Below are positions 45,893-63,061 of a DNA stretch of 64,000 bases, one piece after another. Numbering within the stretch: position 1 is the stretch's first letter; every line of letters begins with the position of its first letter. The position numbers and the translations under genes were made by a program. The stretch comes from Aquanectria penicillioides (lineage: Eukaryota; Ascomycota; Sordariomycetes; Hypocreales; Nectriaceae): assembly GCA_003415625.1 (NCBI GenBank), contig PYIU01000002.1, forward strand, positions 5,828,001 through 5,892,000, read 5' to 3'. The notes beneath the pieces were generated by a model. The model was given only the letters and a program-made list of their open reading frames with translations. It searched no databases and was not told the origin of the DNA.

Positions 45893-48800
45893 TAAAGTAA
45901 GTTATTTATATTGGCAATAATTTAATAGTATTAATCTTTTAAGCAATTAGGCTTACCTCTAGAATAAATCCTTTATTACATTTAGTAATATATTACTAAT
46001 ATAGATATATTAATAATAATAATATAATTAAATTGTATTAAAAGCTAACAATCCATTCCTCTAAAAGTTAATAGCTTATAGCATCTATATAGAATAAGGA
46101 TTACTATAAATCGTTAGGTAATTTAAAGTAATTTTATACTTAAGGATTGCTATAGCTTATTAAATAATTTAAGGTAATTTTACTTAATTAACTATATGCA
46201 TTAAGTATAAAATAAATAGGTTTTTAATTAATTTATATATAATATTATTTTTTATTTAAAGATATTAAGATATAATATAATATTTTCTCTTTATTGGTTT
46301 TTATTTTTAAGACCTTATAAATAACTGCCTATTTTTATCTATTAAGTATATAATTTAAACTTATAATAATTTTCTTTATATAGAATATTAATGCAATATT
46401 AAGTTATATTTTTAAATATACTTCTCTTAAAACTTATTAATAATCTTCTTTTATTAATTATATTATTTTTATAAATATTAAGACTATACTATATACTTAC
46501 TGTTATAAAAATAAAAAGCTTTATAAAATAGTAAATAGTAAGTCTTTTTATTGCAGTAAATATATTGCTTATAGTTTCTATTATAATAGTTTAAATATTA
46601 TAGATTTTTATAGGTATTTTTATTTTTACTTTTTGCTTTATTACTATTAATTTTCCTTTTTTTAGTTACTAAAAATCTAAAGGCTTAAAAACAAATTAAA
46701 AGAGATATTAAATAGGCTAAAAGTAAGCTTAGCTAAACTATAGCCTATTTTACTTGCCTTTATTTTTAGCATAAGTCTCTTTATAATAAAGGGGCTAAAT
46801 TCTTTTTATATAGTATCTTAAATATAAATAAAAAGAATAAAGTGCTTTTTTTAAAGACTCTTTACTTTTAAAATAGTAAATAATAAGATCTCTTTAGAAA
46901 ATTGCTATAAATATTATTAATTAATTTACAATTTTTTCTTCTATTAATAAAATTCTTTTAGCTTTTATTAAGCATTTATAAGGTATTTTAATAGTTTCTA
47001 TAAGTTTTTAGTATTATTATAGTTTTTATTTAATAAAATATTTATTTTATTATTTTTGTATTATAAATTAAGGATTTTCTTTATAATTTATTCTTCTTTT
47101 AGTTTATTTACTTTTACTTTATATGCTTCTTATTCTATTTGGACTATAATACTATTTACTATAGATTTAAGTAATAAAATATAGAAAATAAAATATCTTT
47201 TAACTTTAGCTAATAGTTTTAGTTTATAGTTATTTTTTAAGATTTTCTTTAAAATTTTATAGGGTTTAATATACTTATAGTTTAATTTTTTATTTAATTG
47301 CTTTATATTAATATTTATTATACCTAATAAAACTATCTTTTCTTCTTTAAAAAATAGTCCCTTTATTCTTTTAGAATTATAATATTTTTTTATTTAATTT
47401 TTTATAAAAAAATGTTCTATTTTTATTTCTTTATAAAAGTTCTTTATTTTATTTACTTTTAAAATTGCCTTTAGGTTTATTAATCTATCTTAAAATGCAT
47501 AATATAAATTAAAGATAAAACTATAATTTATAAATATAAATATAAAACTAATGCTTTTATTAACTATAGTATTATAGAAAAATTGCACTATAGGTAATAG
47601 TTCTATTTAATTATTCTATTTATAATTAATAAAATGCCTTAAATACTATTTTAAAATCTAATTTATTTACTTTATTTAACTATTTACTTAAGGTCTAAAT
47701 GCTATAATTATTTAATAATTTAGCCTAAATTATATTATTAGGCATTATTAAAACTTTAAAAAGAATAGTATTTCTCTATTTATTAAGATTTTATATAGCA
47801 ATTTATATTAATTAAATATATATTTTATAAAAAGAAATGTAAATCCTTCTATATTTATTACTTCTTTATAAAGCATAAAGTAAAAATATTTTATAAATCT
47901 ATTTATAATAATAAAAATGCTATTATAAAGCTATTCTATAAGTTTATCTTTTAATAAAGGTAATTTAATAATAAAGTCTATTATTATAAATTCCTATAGT
48001 TATTTTATAAGTAATAGTAATTATAACTCTTTATATAGCTTATAGCATTTAAATTATATTATCTAATAAATAATATTCCTTATAATAACTTTTATTACTT
48101 TTTTCTTTATTTTATTAAATATATAGTTTTACTTTAATCTTTAAAGTATTTTTGCAACTCCTTAATATCTATATAATAAATAAGAATATTTATTATATAT
48201 TAAGGATTTTTATAGTTCCTTTAGTACTTATAGTTATTTAATTTATTTATTTTCCTTAAGTAAGTTATTATACTCTTTAATCTTTTGCTATATAACTATA
48301 GGGTTTTCTTTAAATTAGTATAGCATTATTACTTCCTTTTATTGCTTAATTTTATAATTATTATAGTTCTTTATTAATACTTTTATTTTTTATTTTAAAT
48401 AAAGTACTTGATATTTTTTATTTATTTTATTTAAAATAATTTTATAATTTCATTTATATTTTAAACTTTTATAGATTTTTATACTATATATTATATACTT
48501 TTCTTTAGAATATAAATCTTATTTTTAACTTTAATAAGTCTATTATATTAAATTTATTAATTTTATATATTTTTAGCTATATTATTAATTCTATTTAAAT
48601 TATTTATAAATATTATAATAAGATCTTTAATATTTATATTATAGTTATTTATTGCTATTATAAATATTCTTTTTTAGTAAATTTTAATAGCTAATCTTTA
48701 AACTTGATTTTTTCTTTTAAATTAAATTATCTATTAATAGTATTTATTTATTTATTTTTGCTTTCTTTTTAAATAATAATAATATAGTTAATTCCTATTA

Positions 48801-49872
48801 TATATTTAATATAGTAAACTTATTTATTACTTAATTGCTATATTATTATAAAACAAGTAATATTTTTATAGTTAATATAGACCTTAACTTTATATTATTC
48901 TTTTATTAAGTAATATTTAAATTCCTTAAATATATTAAACATTGCAAGGAATTCCTGATTATATATAAAGTAGTTTAACTTTAGTCTATATAGTTTATAA
49001 AAGTAAAATGCAATAAAGTAAAATATACTATTTTTATTTTATTATTTTAACTATACTTCCATTATATAGTTTAAAGCATTTATTTTAAGTTTTATTTTGT
49101 TATTTAAGTTAAATATTATAAGTATTAATTTTAAAAGAATTATATTCTTAATATTATTAAATGCTTTTTAAGCTTTATTTATTTATATAAATTCTTTCCC
49201 TTTCTTAATATAGTTAATAAATAATATAGCTAGTTTATTAAAATCCTTAATAAACTTATAGTAATAATTTATAAAACTTAAGAAAGATGATACTTCTTTT
49301 AGATTCTTTAGTACTTTTTATTCTTTAATTATTATAACTTTTTTAAGGTTTATTTTAATTTTATTATAAAAAATAATATATTTAAGGAATTTAACTTCTT
49401 TAGTATAGAATTTATAGTTTTTTCATTTTATTAAAAGGTTAGCTTCTTTTAGTTTTTTAAGTACTTTATATATATAGTCTTTATATTATATATTATTATA
49501 TAAAAATATTAAAATATTATTAAGATATATAACTATAAAAATATTTAAATATTCTTTAAAAATATTATTAACTATCCTTTAAAATATTATTAATGCATTT
49601 ATTAATCTTATAGGCATTATAAAATATTTATAGTTTAAATTTAATATAAAATGCTATTTTTTATTCTTCTCTTTCTTTTATTTTATTAAAGTTATATACT
49701 TCTTTTAGATTTAAAACTAAAAATACTTTTTTTTAAAAGTTAATCTTTTATTTCTATAATTAAAAATAAAGATATTTAATCTTTAATTATAATATTATTA
49801 AATTATTTATAATTTATAATTAATTATAGCTTATTATTTTTCTTTAGTATAAATATTATTAAATATTCTATT
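45893..49872 (-). mobile_element. Gypsy retrotransposon: LTR remainder, integrase, RNase H and part of reverse transcriptase
   Basis: This is the 3' part of a minus-strand Gypsy element. The first 70 bp are the rest of the LTR interrupted at 39131. On the minus strand, 47860-47980 reads DFIIKLPLLKD and NSIFIII.RFIKYFYF, a mutated integrase core start. At about 49504-49530 it reads VIYLNNILIF, the RT YLDD box with both Asp codons turned into Asn codons. Further on lie MPIRLINA and KVLKKLKEANLLIK, matching the usual Gypsy RT order. The sequence is cut at 49872 by LINE copy C and continues at 56471. Confidence 0.85.
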
Positions 49873-52800
49873 TATTTATTTATTAATACTCTATAGATCT
49901 ATAAGGTAAATAGTACTTCTATACTATATAAATAAAGAAAAGAACTATATTAATAGAATAAAAACCTTTATTTAATATAATATTAGACTTAATGCAAGTT
50001 CTCTATAAAGAAGCATTAAATTAAAAGTTAATTTAATGCTATTATTAAAATATCTTATTTATTTAATTATAGAGTTAATAAATAAAGTAAAAGTAAGGCC
50101 TATAATAGGCCTAAATTATCTATACTATAGGCCTATTATAGAGAGTAAGGTATTAATTTAATGCTAGCTAGTGGCTAGCTAGCTACTAGCTATTTAAGTA
50201 TTACTATTATTATTTCTTAATCTTTATAGGTATATTTATTTCCTTTTCTTTTTTTCTTTTTTATATACCTTTATAAAAGCTTTTTATTGCCTTTAAGTAT
50301 ATACTTTATTAATATACTATTTATATAAAATACTTAATTTATATAAGTGCTAATTGCTATTTTTATTGCTATTTTATATTAATTATATATAGCTAAAAAT
50401 AATAACTATAATAATAATAATAATAATAATTATAATTATAACTATAACTATAACTATAACTATAATTATAACTATAACTATAATAGTTTATATATACTAT
50501 AGGCCTATTATAGCTTCTTTATTAATATTTATATAGATGCTAAAATGCTAAGCTAGCTGCATTAAAATAGAGAGTATTAAGCTATCTTTAGGGGCAGTAT
50601 AGGATTTACTCTATTCTATATATATTATATAAATAGCAAAAAATAAAAAGAAAGATTTATATTAAAATTAAGCTAATAAATTATACCCTTTTACTATAAC
50701 TTTAAGTAGCTAATAGTAATAAATATTAAGGCTAATAGCTATACTATTTATACCTATATATATAAGCTATATAAGCTATTGCTATATTTAATAAAAGCTA
50801 ATGCTTAAGCATTAATAGTAGCTTTATAAAGGGGAATAGCTATAGTAAATACTTTTTAGTTTTAATTTAAGTTTATTATTAATATAGTCTATTAAGTAAA
50901 AAAGCTTTAGTAATTAAGGGCTAAAGCTATTTAAGCTAAAAAAAAAGCAATTTAAGTATACTTTTAAGCTATATTTATAGTTTTAATTATAGATCTTAAT
51001 GTTAATTAGCTTTATAAATAAATTAATAAAATTAATTATATAGCTATAGCTTTTAAGAGCTTAATAGCTATATTGCCTTTTTTAATTAAAAGGGCTAAGG
51101 CTACTTAAAGATAAATAGTACTAAAAAGCAATAGTAATAATAAATAAAGTTAGTTTTAATATAGATTTATATTAGCTAATATTAATAGTAAAGACTAAAG
51201 TTTAATATAATTCCTTAAGTAATAGCTTAAGCTTAAATAAAGCTAAAAGAAGATTAAAGTAAAAAAGAGCTAAAGAATAAAAAGAAAAAAAATAGTAAAA
51301 AGAATAGTAAAGAGAATAAAATAAATTTTATATTTCTTAAGGAAAATATAGACTTAAAGTAAATAGTATTGCTAAAGTAAGTAAATATAAGTTAAATATA
51401 GCAATAGATAAAAATAAAGTCTAAAATAAGGCTAAAGTAAAGATTTAACTATTAAAGGGATAGGCTTTAATATATTATTTATATAATAGATTAGTTTTTT
51501 CTCTTTTTTAAAAGGGGTTTTTTTAAATATATTAATTTCCCTTTTAATAAAGGGGTTAAAGCGCTTAAATAAAAAAGTTACTAAAAGATAAAAGTAATAT
51601 AAAAATAAATATATTTTAAACTAAATGCAATTTAATAGCTAGCTTATAGTATAGTATAATATATAAATAGGCTAGCTATTTAATAAAGTAATATATAGTT
51701 AAGGCTTTAAATAAATATTACTTAAATTTAAAGAGATTATAAAGTAAATTAAATAAAATTTCCTTTTAGCTTAAGTAAAGTAAGTAATATAATATAATAT
51801 AGCTAACTATTTTAATTGCATTTTTATATTAATATTAAGGCATACTTACTTTAAGGATCTTTCTTTAAAAAAGAAATCCTTAAAGTTTAATGCATTTTAT
51901 TTATATTTAAATAAATAAAAAGCTTTTATACTTTTTAAATTTTTATATAAATAAATAGTTTTCTTTTTTATATAAAATAAAAAGATTTTAATTGCTTTTA
52001 TTTTATTATTTATATACTATTTATAAAACTTATATTTAGCTTATTTTTAATAATACTTTTAATTAATTTATATTTAATTTTTAATTAACTTTTAGTTCTT
52101 TTTATATTCTTTATTAAAAAGCTAATTAATAAACTATTCTTTATATTTTTATATTAATTTATATTAAAGGCTATTATAATAATAATAATAAATTTAATAT
52201 ATTATTAATATAATTATAAAAAAGAATTTTTTTTTAATACTTTAAGCTTAAAGCTAGCCTTAAAATTAAATAAATTATTTATTAAAATATATATTAAATA
52301 AAGGGATTTTAAACTTACTTTTTAATAGTTTAATTAAAATAGCTTTATAGCCTTTTTTAATAATATAAAGAGCTTAAATCTATTTAATAAATAGAGCTTT
52401 AATAATCCCTTTTAAATTATTACCCCTTTTTACTAAAGAATAATATATATTAATACTATAGGCAATTATAGATTTAATTATATATATATATATTATATAA
52501 ATAGCCTTAAGGTTTACTCTTTATATATTTATTATAAAGGCAATAAAGGCCTATTTTTAGTGCTTAAGTTTTCCTTTAAGCTAAAAGATATATAGGCCCT
52601 AAAGTAGCTTTTTATATAGCTATAACTTAAGGAAATAGTATAATTCTTATAGCTAAATTATATTATAAATAAAGATTAATTAAACTTAATGCCCTTAATA
52701 TTAATAGAAAAAATAAAGGAATTAGGCCTTAATAGATTTAAAGGTTATATTATTAATAAAGGCTTAAAATATATATATTATTTATATAGCTTTAAGTTAG

Positions 52801-55800
52801 GCTTAAGTTTTTACTATATTTTTTTTAAATATAAATATATTTATATTATTAGTAAATTTAATTACTATAATTTTAGGGATTTTTTTAAGTACTATATAAA
52901 GCCTTAATATAAATAAAATAAAAAAGATAGAAAAAAGTAATAATCTTTATAGAACTTTAGCTTTAATACTATAAAGTTTAAAAGACTTATTATTAAACTA
53001 AAGGTATATTAAATACTTAAATAAATAGCTAAAAAGCTAAATTAATAACTATTATAAATAGCCTTAATTATTAAAAGTAATAATAAGCCTTTTATAGTTA
53101 ATTAAATTAAAGGCTATAGTAAAGTTTAATTAAAAAAGCAATACTATTTTACTATAGGCCTATATTATATATATTACTTTTATTATAACTATAAGGGCAA
53201 GCTTAATAGACCTTTAAGGTCTATTTTCTATTTAATTATTAAAAAGTATATTTAAGTTTTTTATTGCTATTACTATTTATTAGGCTATTATTAACTTTAT
53301 TATTTTATTAATAATATTAAAAAAGGAAATATATTTTTATTTAAATACTATATATTTTTAGGCTATTATTTTATTTAATTTAAAAATAATAGTAGTAATT
53401 ATATAATAAAAGTAATATAGAAAATACTTAAATATAATATTTATATTAATAATAATAATAAAGGCTTTTAGAAAAGGCTTACTATATACTTTAAGGAAGC
53501 TAATAAAGAATTTACTATTACTAAAAGCTTTTTATAATTAAATTTTAAAGAGTAAGTATATTAATTTATAGAGTTTAATATAATTTATATTAAGTTTTTA
53601 GTATTTTATAGTATTTAGTTTATATTTAATAGTTATATAGTAAGATTTATTATAATAAATTTAATATTTTAATTATTTACTTAAAATTTAAAGAAAAAGC
53701 ATTTTATTAATATAATTACTTTTTTAATATAGCTTATAGCTAAAGAATCTTATTTAAGGCAATTAAAAGAAAGGAGCTATAGTAAAGCTAAAGCAATATT
53801 GCTTTAAAGTTATATCTATCTCTTTAAATTCTAAAGTTTCTTTTAGCTATTTATATATTTCTTTATTTTAGCATTAAATAAAATATTATATTAAGCTATT
53901 TATTTAGCCTTAATTATATAAGCCTTTTATTTATTGCTTACTTTTTATAGTTTTAGCTAATTAACTATTATACTATTATATTATAAATATATCTTAATGC
54001 TTATTTAAGTTAATAAATAGCCTTTATAATAAGCTAGTTCTATTAATTATTGCAATTAGGCCTAAATTGCCTTTATATTAAGATAGTATATTAAGCAATT
54101 TAATGCAATCCTTAAATTAGCTATTTAATTGCCTATTTTAACTATTATATAAAGATTATTTTACTAAAAGTCTAATAAAGGGTAATTTATACTTTAAATT
54201 TAGCCTTTTTAAGGTTTATTATATATTAATTAAATACTATAAGCTAAAGGTTTAATAAAAAAAAAGGCAATATATCTATAAAGGGCTTAATATATATTTA
54301 CTATAGAATATAATTAAAGCCATTTAAATTATAATTAAGGCCTAAATAAATAATATAGCTATTCTTTAAGGCCTAAATTAAATTAAAGGTATTATCTTTA
54401 GTATTACTTACTTTTTAAATTACTATTTTATAAAGGGTTATTAAGGCTATATTTAGCTATTATATCTCTATTAAAAAGATTAAGCTATATAAAGTAGTTT
54501 TATTATAGCAATTCTAAATTAAATAATATAGATTAAAGTCTTTAACTATAATTATTTAAAGGGCTAAAATAAAGCTAGCTAAAGTATATATTGCTTTTAA
54601 GTTTCTTTTACTTTTTAAAAGATTATATACTGCAATTATTTTTATATAGCAATATTTAAAATTAATATTAGTTTAATTTTCTTTAGCCTAATAAATTTAA
54701 GTTTTTAGTCTATATTATTTATATATATAAAGAGCTATATAGCCTAAATAATAAATTATAATATAGTTTAATCTTTTAAAATTTATTAAAGTATTAATCT
54801 TTTAGTTTTTAGCTAATTCTAAAAGTGCAATTATATTATATTTATTATAAATATATAGCATTTAATAGATTAACTTAAGGCAGTAGTATATATTTTAAAA
54901 TAAAACTTATATTAATTAAATATAAATAAAGGGGTTAATTTAATAAATAGTAGCAATAGGGTATAGGCACTAAAAGAAAAGAAAGCATTAAATAAAGTAT
55001 AATATTATTTATTTATAAAGCCTAAAAATTAGCTAACTTTTTTAATAAAAGGAAAAGCTATAAAAAGAGAGTTCCTAAAGAAGCTATTTTATTATATATA
55101 GGGGATATTTTACTATATTAAAGTATATTCTTTATATTTTATTAATTATTTATAGTATCTTTTTTTTATATAAATTTAATGCTTTTTTACTATAAAATAA
55201 ATATAGTTTTAAGTTAAATAGTCTTTATAGTATAAAGTATAGCAATAAAGAATTTCTTTTTTTTTAATAAAGCAATTATTATATATTAAGCTATTATATT
55301 AGCTATAAATTAAGGTAAATTAGCAGTTTTTTATAATATAGCTATACTTATAATATTAAAAGTATTAAATAGGTTTTAATCCTTTATTAAAGGGTTTATA
55401 ATTATAGAATTTAATATTAAAAAGTAATCTATTATTATATAGGCTATTAGCTTCTTTAATTAATAAAATATAAAGAATTAAGTTTATTTTTATTATAATA
55501 CTATTTTAAGCTTAAATAGGCTTTACTTTACTAACTTTTAAAGTATTAATATTATTAATAGTTTTAATAAATTTATTTATATTATTAAAAATAGATTTAA
55601 TTTAAATTCTTTTTATTAAAATAGTAAAGATTAAAAGAGCTAAAAGGGTATTATTTCTAAATATAATAGCTATTTATCCTTCTTTATAAAAGGCTTTAGC
55701 CTATTTTAAAGTAAAAAAGATAAAAACTATATCTTTATTAAAAAGGCAATATACTATAATTATATAGAAGTTACTATAGGCTTAATTTATTACTTATATA

Positions 55801-56470
55801 ATTTCTATTAAAATGCAGTTTTTAATATCCTTAAGGGCATCTTTAGTATAAATAGTAACTTTATACTTAATATAGCTATATATTATATATTTATTAATTT
55901 TAATATTTATAGATATAAGACTATATAAAAGAATTAATATATAAGACTATTATATTAATTAAAAAGAAAAAAAGCTTAAGTTAATTAAAGCAGCTATAAT
56001 TACTATAGTAATAATAATTATTATAGTAGTAATAATTTTATTAATAAGTCTCTCTTTAGGGATTATATTAGTCTTAAAGGAAGGATAAAAGCGCATTTTA
56101 TATATATTAATATAGGTTTAAAATACCTTTTAAACTACTTTAAGGAAGTAAAATAGAATAATTTTAATAATAGCTTTATAGGCTTTTTTATTTTTATTAG
56201 TTATAAGGCTTCTATTAGCTTTTATTACTTTATTTATTTTAAGTGTACTATTATATTAGCTAGTAGTAAAAAGGGGATTATATTAGCTATTTTTAATGCT
56301 ATATCTTTTTAAATTAATAACTATTAAAAGGGCTATAGTATTAGCGCTATACTCTTAATGCACTATTATATTTAGGGGTAGCTTAGCATAAGGAATTAAT
56401 TAATTGTAGTTTTAGATGTTTTAAAGGTAGTTTAAAATAGCTGCAAGTAATTGCAAGTTTAAGGGCAAAA
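49873..56470 (-). mobile_element. Near full-length RIP-degraded Tad-type LINE (copy C)
   Basis: 6,598 bp, collinear with copies A and B. The short (TTTA)n tail and TACTCTATAG 3' end are at the left, and the 5' end near 56465 reads TAAGGGCAAA on the minus complement side. A 27-bp duplication flanks it (49846-49872 and 56471-56497, one G/A mismatch). It is inserted into the Gypsy reverse-transcriptase gene. Confidence 0.88.
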
Positions 56471-59000
<2,530 letters not shown>

Positions 59001-60676
59001 ATAGATTAATTCTTTTTCTTTTTATTTCTTTTTTATAATTGCTAGCTTATAATATATTATTTAATTATTTTTTAGCTTTAGTATTAATTAAAAGTATTAA
59101 ATTTTTAATCTTTTTTTTATACCTTTTTTACTATATAAAGAAAGTAAATTATAAGTTTTTAGGATTTAAAGCTTCTTTTTATTATTATATTACTTCTTTA
59201 TTATAAAAATTCTATATTTATTTTTTATATTTCTTTTCTTACTTATTATATTGCTTAATATAATAAGTTCTATCTTTTAAGGCTTTTTCTTTTAATACTA
59301 TATATAATTATACTTAAGGGTTAATATTATATAGGCATTATAAAATATTATATTTACTTTAGTTAATCTATTATTCTTTTAGGGGTAGCTCTATTATAAT
59401 ATTGCAATATTTTATAGTTATAAAGTTATAGTTTTATAGTAGTTTTTTTATTGTTATTATTTCCTTTTTCTTTATAGCTATAGCTTTTTTCCCTTTAGTA
59501 TTTTTTTAAAGTTCCCTTTTTCTTTCTTTAAACTTTTATAATACTTTATAATATATCCCTTTTTATTATAATTATAATATATAATATCCTTTCTATCTTT
59601 TTATATTACTTTTAGATCTATTAGGCTAGATTGCATTTTATATATTATACTTAATATTAGTTTTTTTTTTATTGGCCTTTAGTTTATCTTTATATTTCTT
59701 TTTTTAAATTCTTTCTATAATTAAATGTTAATTTTAATTGCTAATTATATATATTAATTAAAGTTATTTAATAGATTATAGTTTTATATAAGTTTATTTA
59801 TAATTATATCTTTTAGTTCTATATAAAAATACTTAATTTTTATAGCATTAATATATTTTAAAATAATAAATTGTAATTATACTTTTAATAAATGAATAAA
59901 ATATACTTCTTTTTATTAAATCTTTTTAAATTTAATAAATGCTTAAGACTTTTTATTATACTCTTTATAAAAGTTAAAAAATAACTATTTAAAAGCATTA
60001 AAGCTTATAAATATTATTTGAATTTTCTAACTCTATATACTTACTATCTTTTCTATAAATTCCTTAAGGTAGATTTTATAGGCTTTATAGGGTTTATTCT
60101 TAAGTTAAGATATTATATATTTAACTTTCTTTTTTTCTTCTTTAAATATTATAATAAAGTAAAAAAGTATATTTATATTTAATAATAAACTTAAGTAATT
60201 TACTTAATATTCTATTAAAAAATTCTAATAAAATAGATTTAATAATTTCTTTAATTTATTTTCCTTTTTTAATAATAGTATTAATAATATTTTTAATAAT
60301 TTATTAATTTATTTATATTTATATAATTTAAGTAATTGCAATATAATTAAATTATTCTTTTAAAATATAATTTTTAGTTTTAAAGGCATTAATTCTAAAG
60401 TATAATTATTTAAGTTTCCTTTTAAGCTTATTAAATTAATTATTATTTAATTTTTTTAAGTTTAATATTCTATTAAAAGGCTATTAATATATATTTATTA
60501 CTATTAATTCTATATAATAAGTTAATTAATAGCTATTTGCAATTCTATAGTATTAAAGGGTAATATACTAAAAGTGCATTAAGGTATTTCTAAAAAAAAA
60601 ACAATTTTTATTGTTTTATTATATTGCTTAAAAGTAAATATAAATAATTTATTAAATAAAAACCTTTAATATATAA
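59001..60676 (-). mobile_element. Gypsy retrotransposon: gag region
   Basis: The 5' part of the minus-strand Gypsy element. At about 59545-59590 the minus strand reads YYNYNKKGYIIKYY. Spacing fits a CCHC zinc knuckle (C-x2-C-x4-H-x4-C) in which Cys and His codons became Tyr codons through C-to-T and G-to-A change. No open frame remains. Confidence 0.7.
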
Positions 60677-60786
60677 TAATTAAGCTATTTATTTATATAT
60701 TATATTAATAAAGAAAGTCTAAAGTAAATTATTTATATTAGCAATAATTTAATAGCATTAGTCTTTTAAGCAATTAGGCTTACCTA
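60677..60786 (-). mobile_element. Gypsy LTR, uninterrupted copy
   Basis: About 110 bp matching 39078-39131 plus 45898-45965 end to end, ending CAATTAGGCTTACCT. It holds a single TAAAG at 60720-60724 where the other copy has the Copia element between two TAAAG copies. Outer boundaries are approximate because no clear TG/CA ends are visible. Confidence 0.65.
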
Positions 60787-63061
60787 TTAATAGATATAGC
60801 AGCCAGGCAAAAGTAGTCACCACTATAGATATAGCGGCTAGCCACAAGCCAACCTTAAGGGCCTTATAGGCTTAAGTCTTAAGGCTATATATCCTTATAA
60901 AGAAATCCCTATACTATAAATAGGTAATTATATGTGAAGAGATGGGGTGGCATGCCCACTCGACCAATAGACCCAAAAGATTAATCAATTCCGGCATAAC
61001 ACGCCGGAATTGTGCTATACAACTATATATAAGGGCCTAGCGTTATGCACTAATGCTATCCTTATATTACATTCTATAACTACTATTTAGCTATTCCTTA
61101 TAAATATTAATTAATTTAAACTAATCTATTATATATATTGCCTATTATAACTCTCTCTATATAATCTATATACTATTTATAGGTTATAAGCTTAAAGCTT
61201 TAATTTAAGAAAAAATTATAGCTATTTAAAAGGTTTAAATTAATCTAAAGTTTATTCCTTAAAGTTAATACTTATAATATTAATTAATTAAGGTCTTAAA
61301 ATTTAAGTAATAGCTTTAAAGCTAGCCTTAAAGCTAATCTTTATTATTAAAGCAATTAAATAGATTAATAATAAAAGAAATTCTATTAAATAAGAAAATA
61401 ATATTAAGGATCTTTTATTTTTTTTAATGGATTAATAAAGCCTATTAAAGAGAATTTATAGAAGATTTAGCTAAATTTAAGTATTATAATATAATAAATA
61501 ATAAAAATAATATAATAAATATAAAAGCTATAAAAGTATTTTAATAAAAAAAAATTAAAAAAATATTAAAAATTAAAAATAAAATATAGCTTAAAAATAA
61601 ATTTAAATCTAAAAAGAAGAAGAATAAAAATAATAGCTTTAAGTACTAAAGAAATTAACTTTTTTATACTTTAAGAGAGCCCTTAAGAGCTTTAGATAAA
61701 ATATTTAATTTCTTAAAGAATAAAGAGATATTAATAAAGACTATTTTAAATAAAAAGAAAATTATAAATATATAATTAATTAAAATTAAGGATTTTATTA
61801 GTTTTAACTTAAAGATAAAATAAGGTAATATATTTAATAGACTAAAGAATTAAGCTATTTAAAAGAGATATCTTTTTTATATTATAATTACTATTAAATA
61901 ATATAAAAAGATTAAAATTTTATATTTAAAATAAATATATTTAATTATAGCTATAAAGATAGTAGTTTTATAAAGGCTAAAGCTATTATTATTTTTTAAT
62001 AAAAACTATAATAAAGGCTATTAAGCTATTAATAAAAAGGTATAATAATATAAAGTTTTAATAAAGCCTAATTAATCTTTATTAAAAATTAAAGTTCTTA
62101 ACTTTAAAGAAGCTATAAAGAGTCTAAAGTTATATTAATAACTTTTACTATATTATAAATAGTATTATTAAAGCTAATAGTAAGCTCTTTAAATACTAAA
62201 AAAAGATAAAGTCTATAAATAGTATTAAAAAGGTCTTTTTAAATAAAATGCCTTTTAATATAACTATAAGTAAAAAGGAAAATATTAATCTATTTATAAA
62301 ATATAAAAAGATCTTATTAATAAAGCTAAAAGTCTATAGACTTTTTTAAAAAAAAGAAAAACTTTAGTAATAAAAAAGGCATATAAATAAATACTTAATT
62401 AAATAAAAAGGATAATTATAAAAAGTTTCTAAAAGCAATAAATGCTTTAACTATAATTAAAAAGGTTATATTATAAAAAATTACTTATTTTTATAGAAAA
62501 AGAGTAAAAGCAATAAAAATAAAAGGTTAAAAAAATAGTAATAAAACTACTAAAAAGACTAAAAGAGATTACTCTATATATAGAATTAAGTATGTAAAGT
62601 GCTAAAAATATAAAGAAAGCTAAAAATAACTTTAATAATAATAATAATACTATTTTTATATACTATAAAGGCTTAAAAGTAAGAAAGTTCTTTAATAATA
62701 CTTTTATAAAATTATTAATAAAAAGGGCAACTATAATAGTGATTTTTAGCCTATTAAAATAGTAATTATATAGTCTTCTTAATATTAATATTAATACTAT
62801 ACTAAAGATAAAGGCAAATAGTAACTTTATTATTATTGTAATATTTATAGAATTAAGGCTTATTAACTATAAAGACTATTAGCTTTAGAATTTAAAAGCT
62901 AATATATATACTATTAATAACTTTAAATAGTTTAAAGAAAATAAATAATATAAACTTAATAAAATAATACTAATTTTTATAGATAAAAGCACTATATATT
63001 TTATAGCTATAAAAATAATAGTAATTATATTATTTATAAAAAGAAAAAGAATAATATTGGA
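60787..63061 (+). mobile_element. Second Copia-type element: leader/LTR region and gag-protease remnant
   Basis: 60787-61075 is less AT-rich, with a TATA-like stretch (TATATATAAGGG) near 61025 and a perfect hairpin at 60986-61012, as in an LTR or leader. From 61.1 kb it is RIP-degraded coding DNA in plus orientation. Around 62870-63000 it reads ANIYTINNFK.FKENK and IDKSTIYFIAI, matching the Copia protease region after the DSGA box. It seems to continue after the tandem array at 63690. Confidence 0.65.
60986..61012. other. Perfect 10-bp hairpin in a preserved LTR-like segment
   Basis: CAATTCCGGC, loop ATAACAC, GCCGGAATTG. The CpG-containing stem is unmutated although it is surrounded by RIP-degraded DNA. 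Confidence 0.8.
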
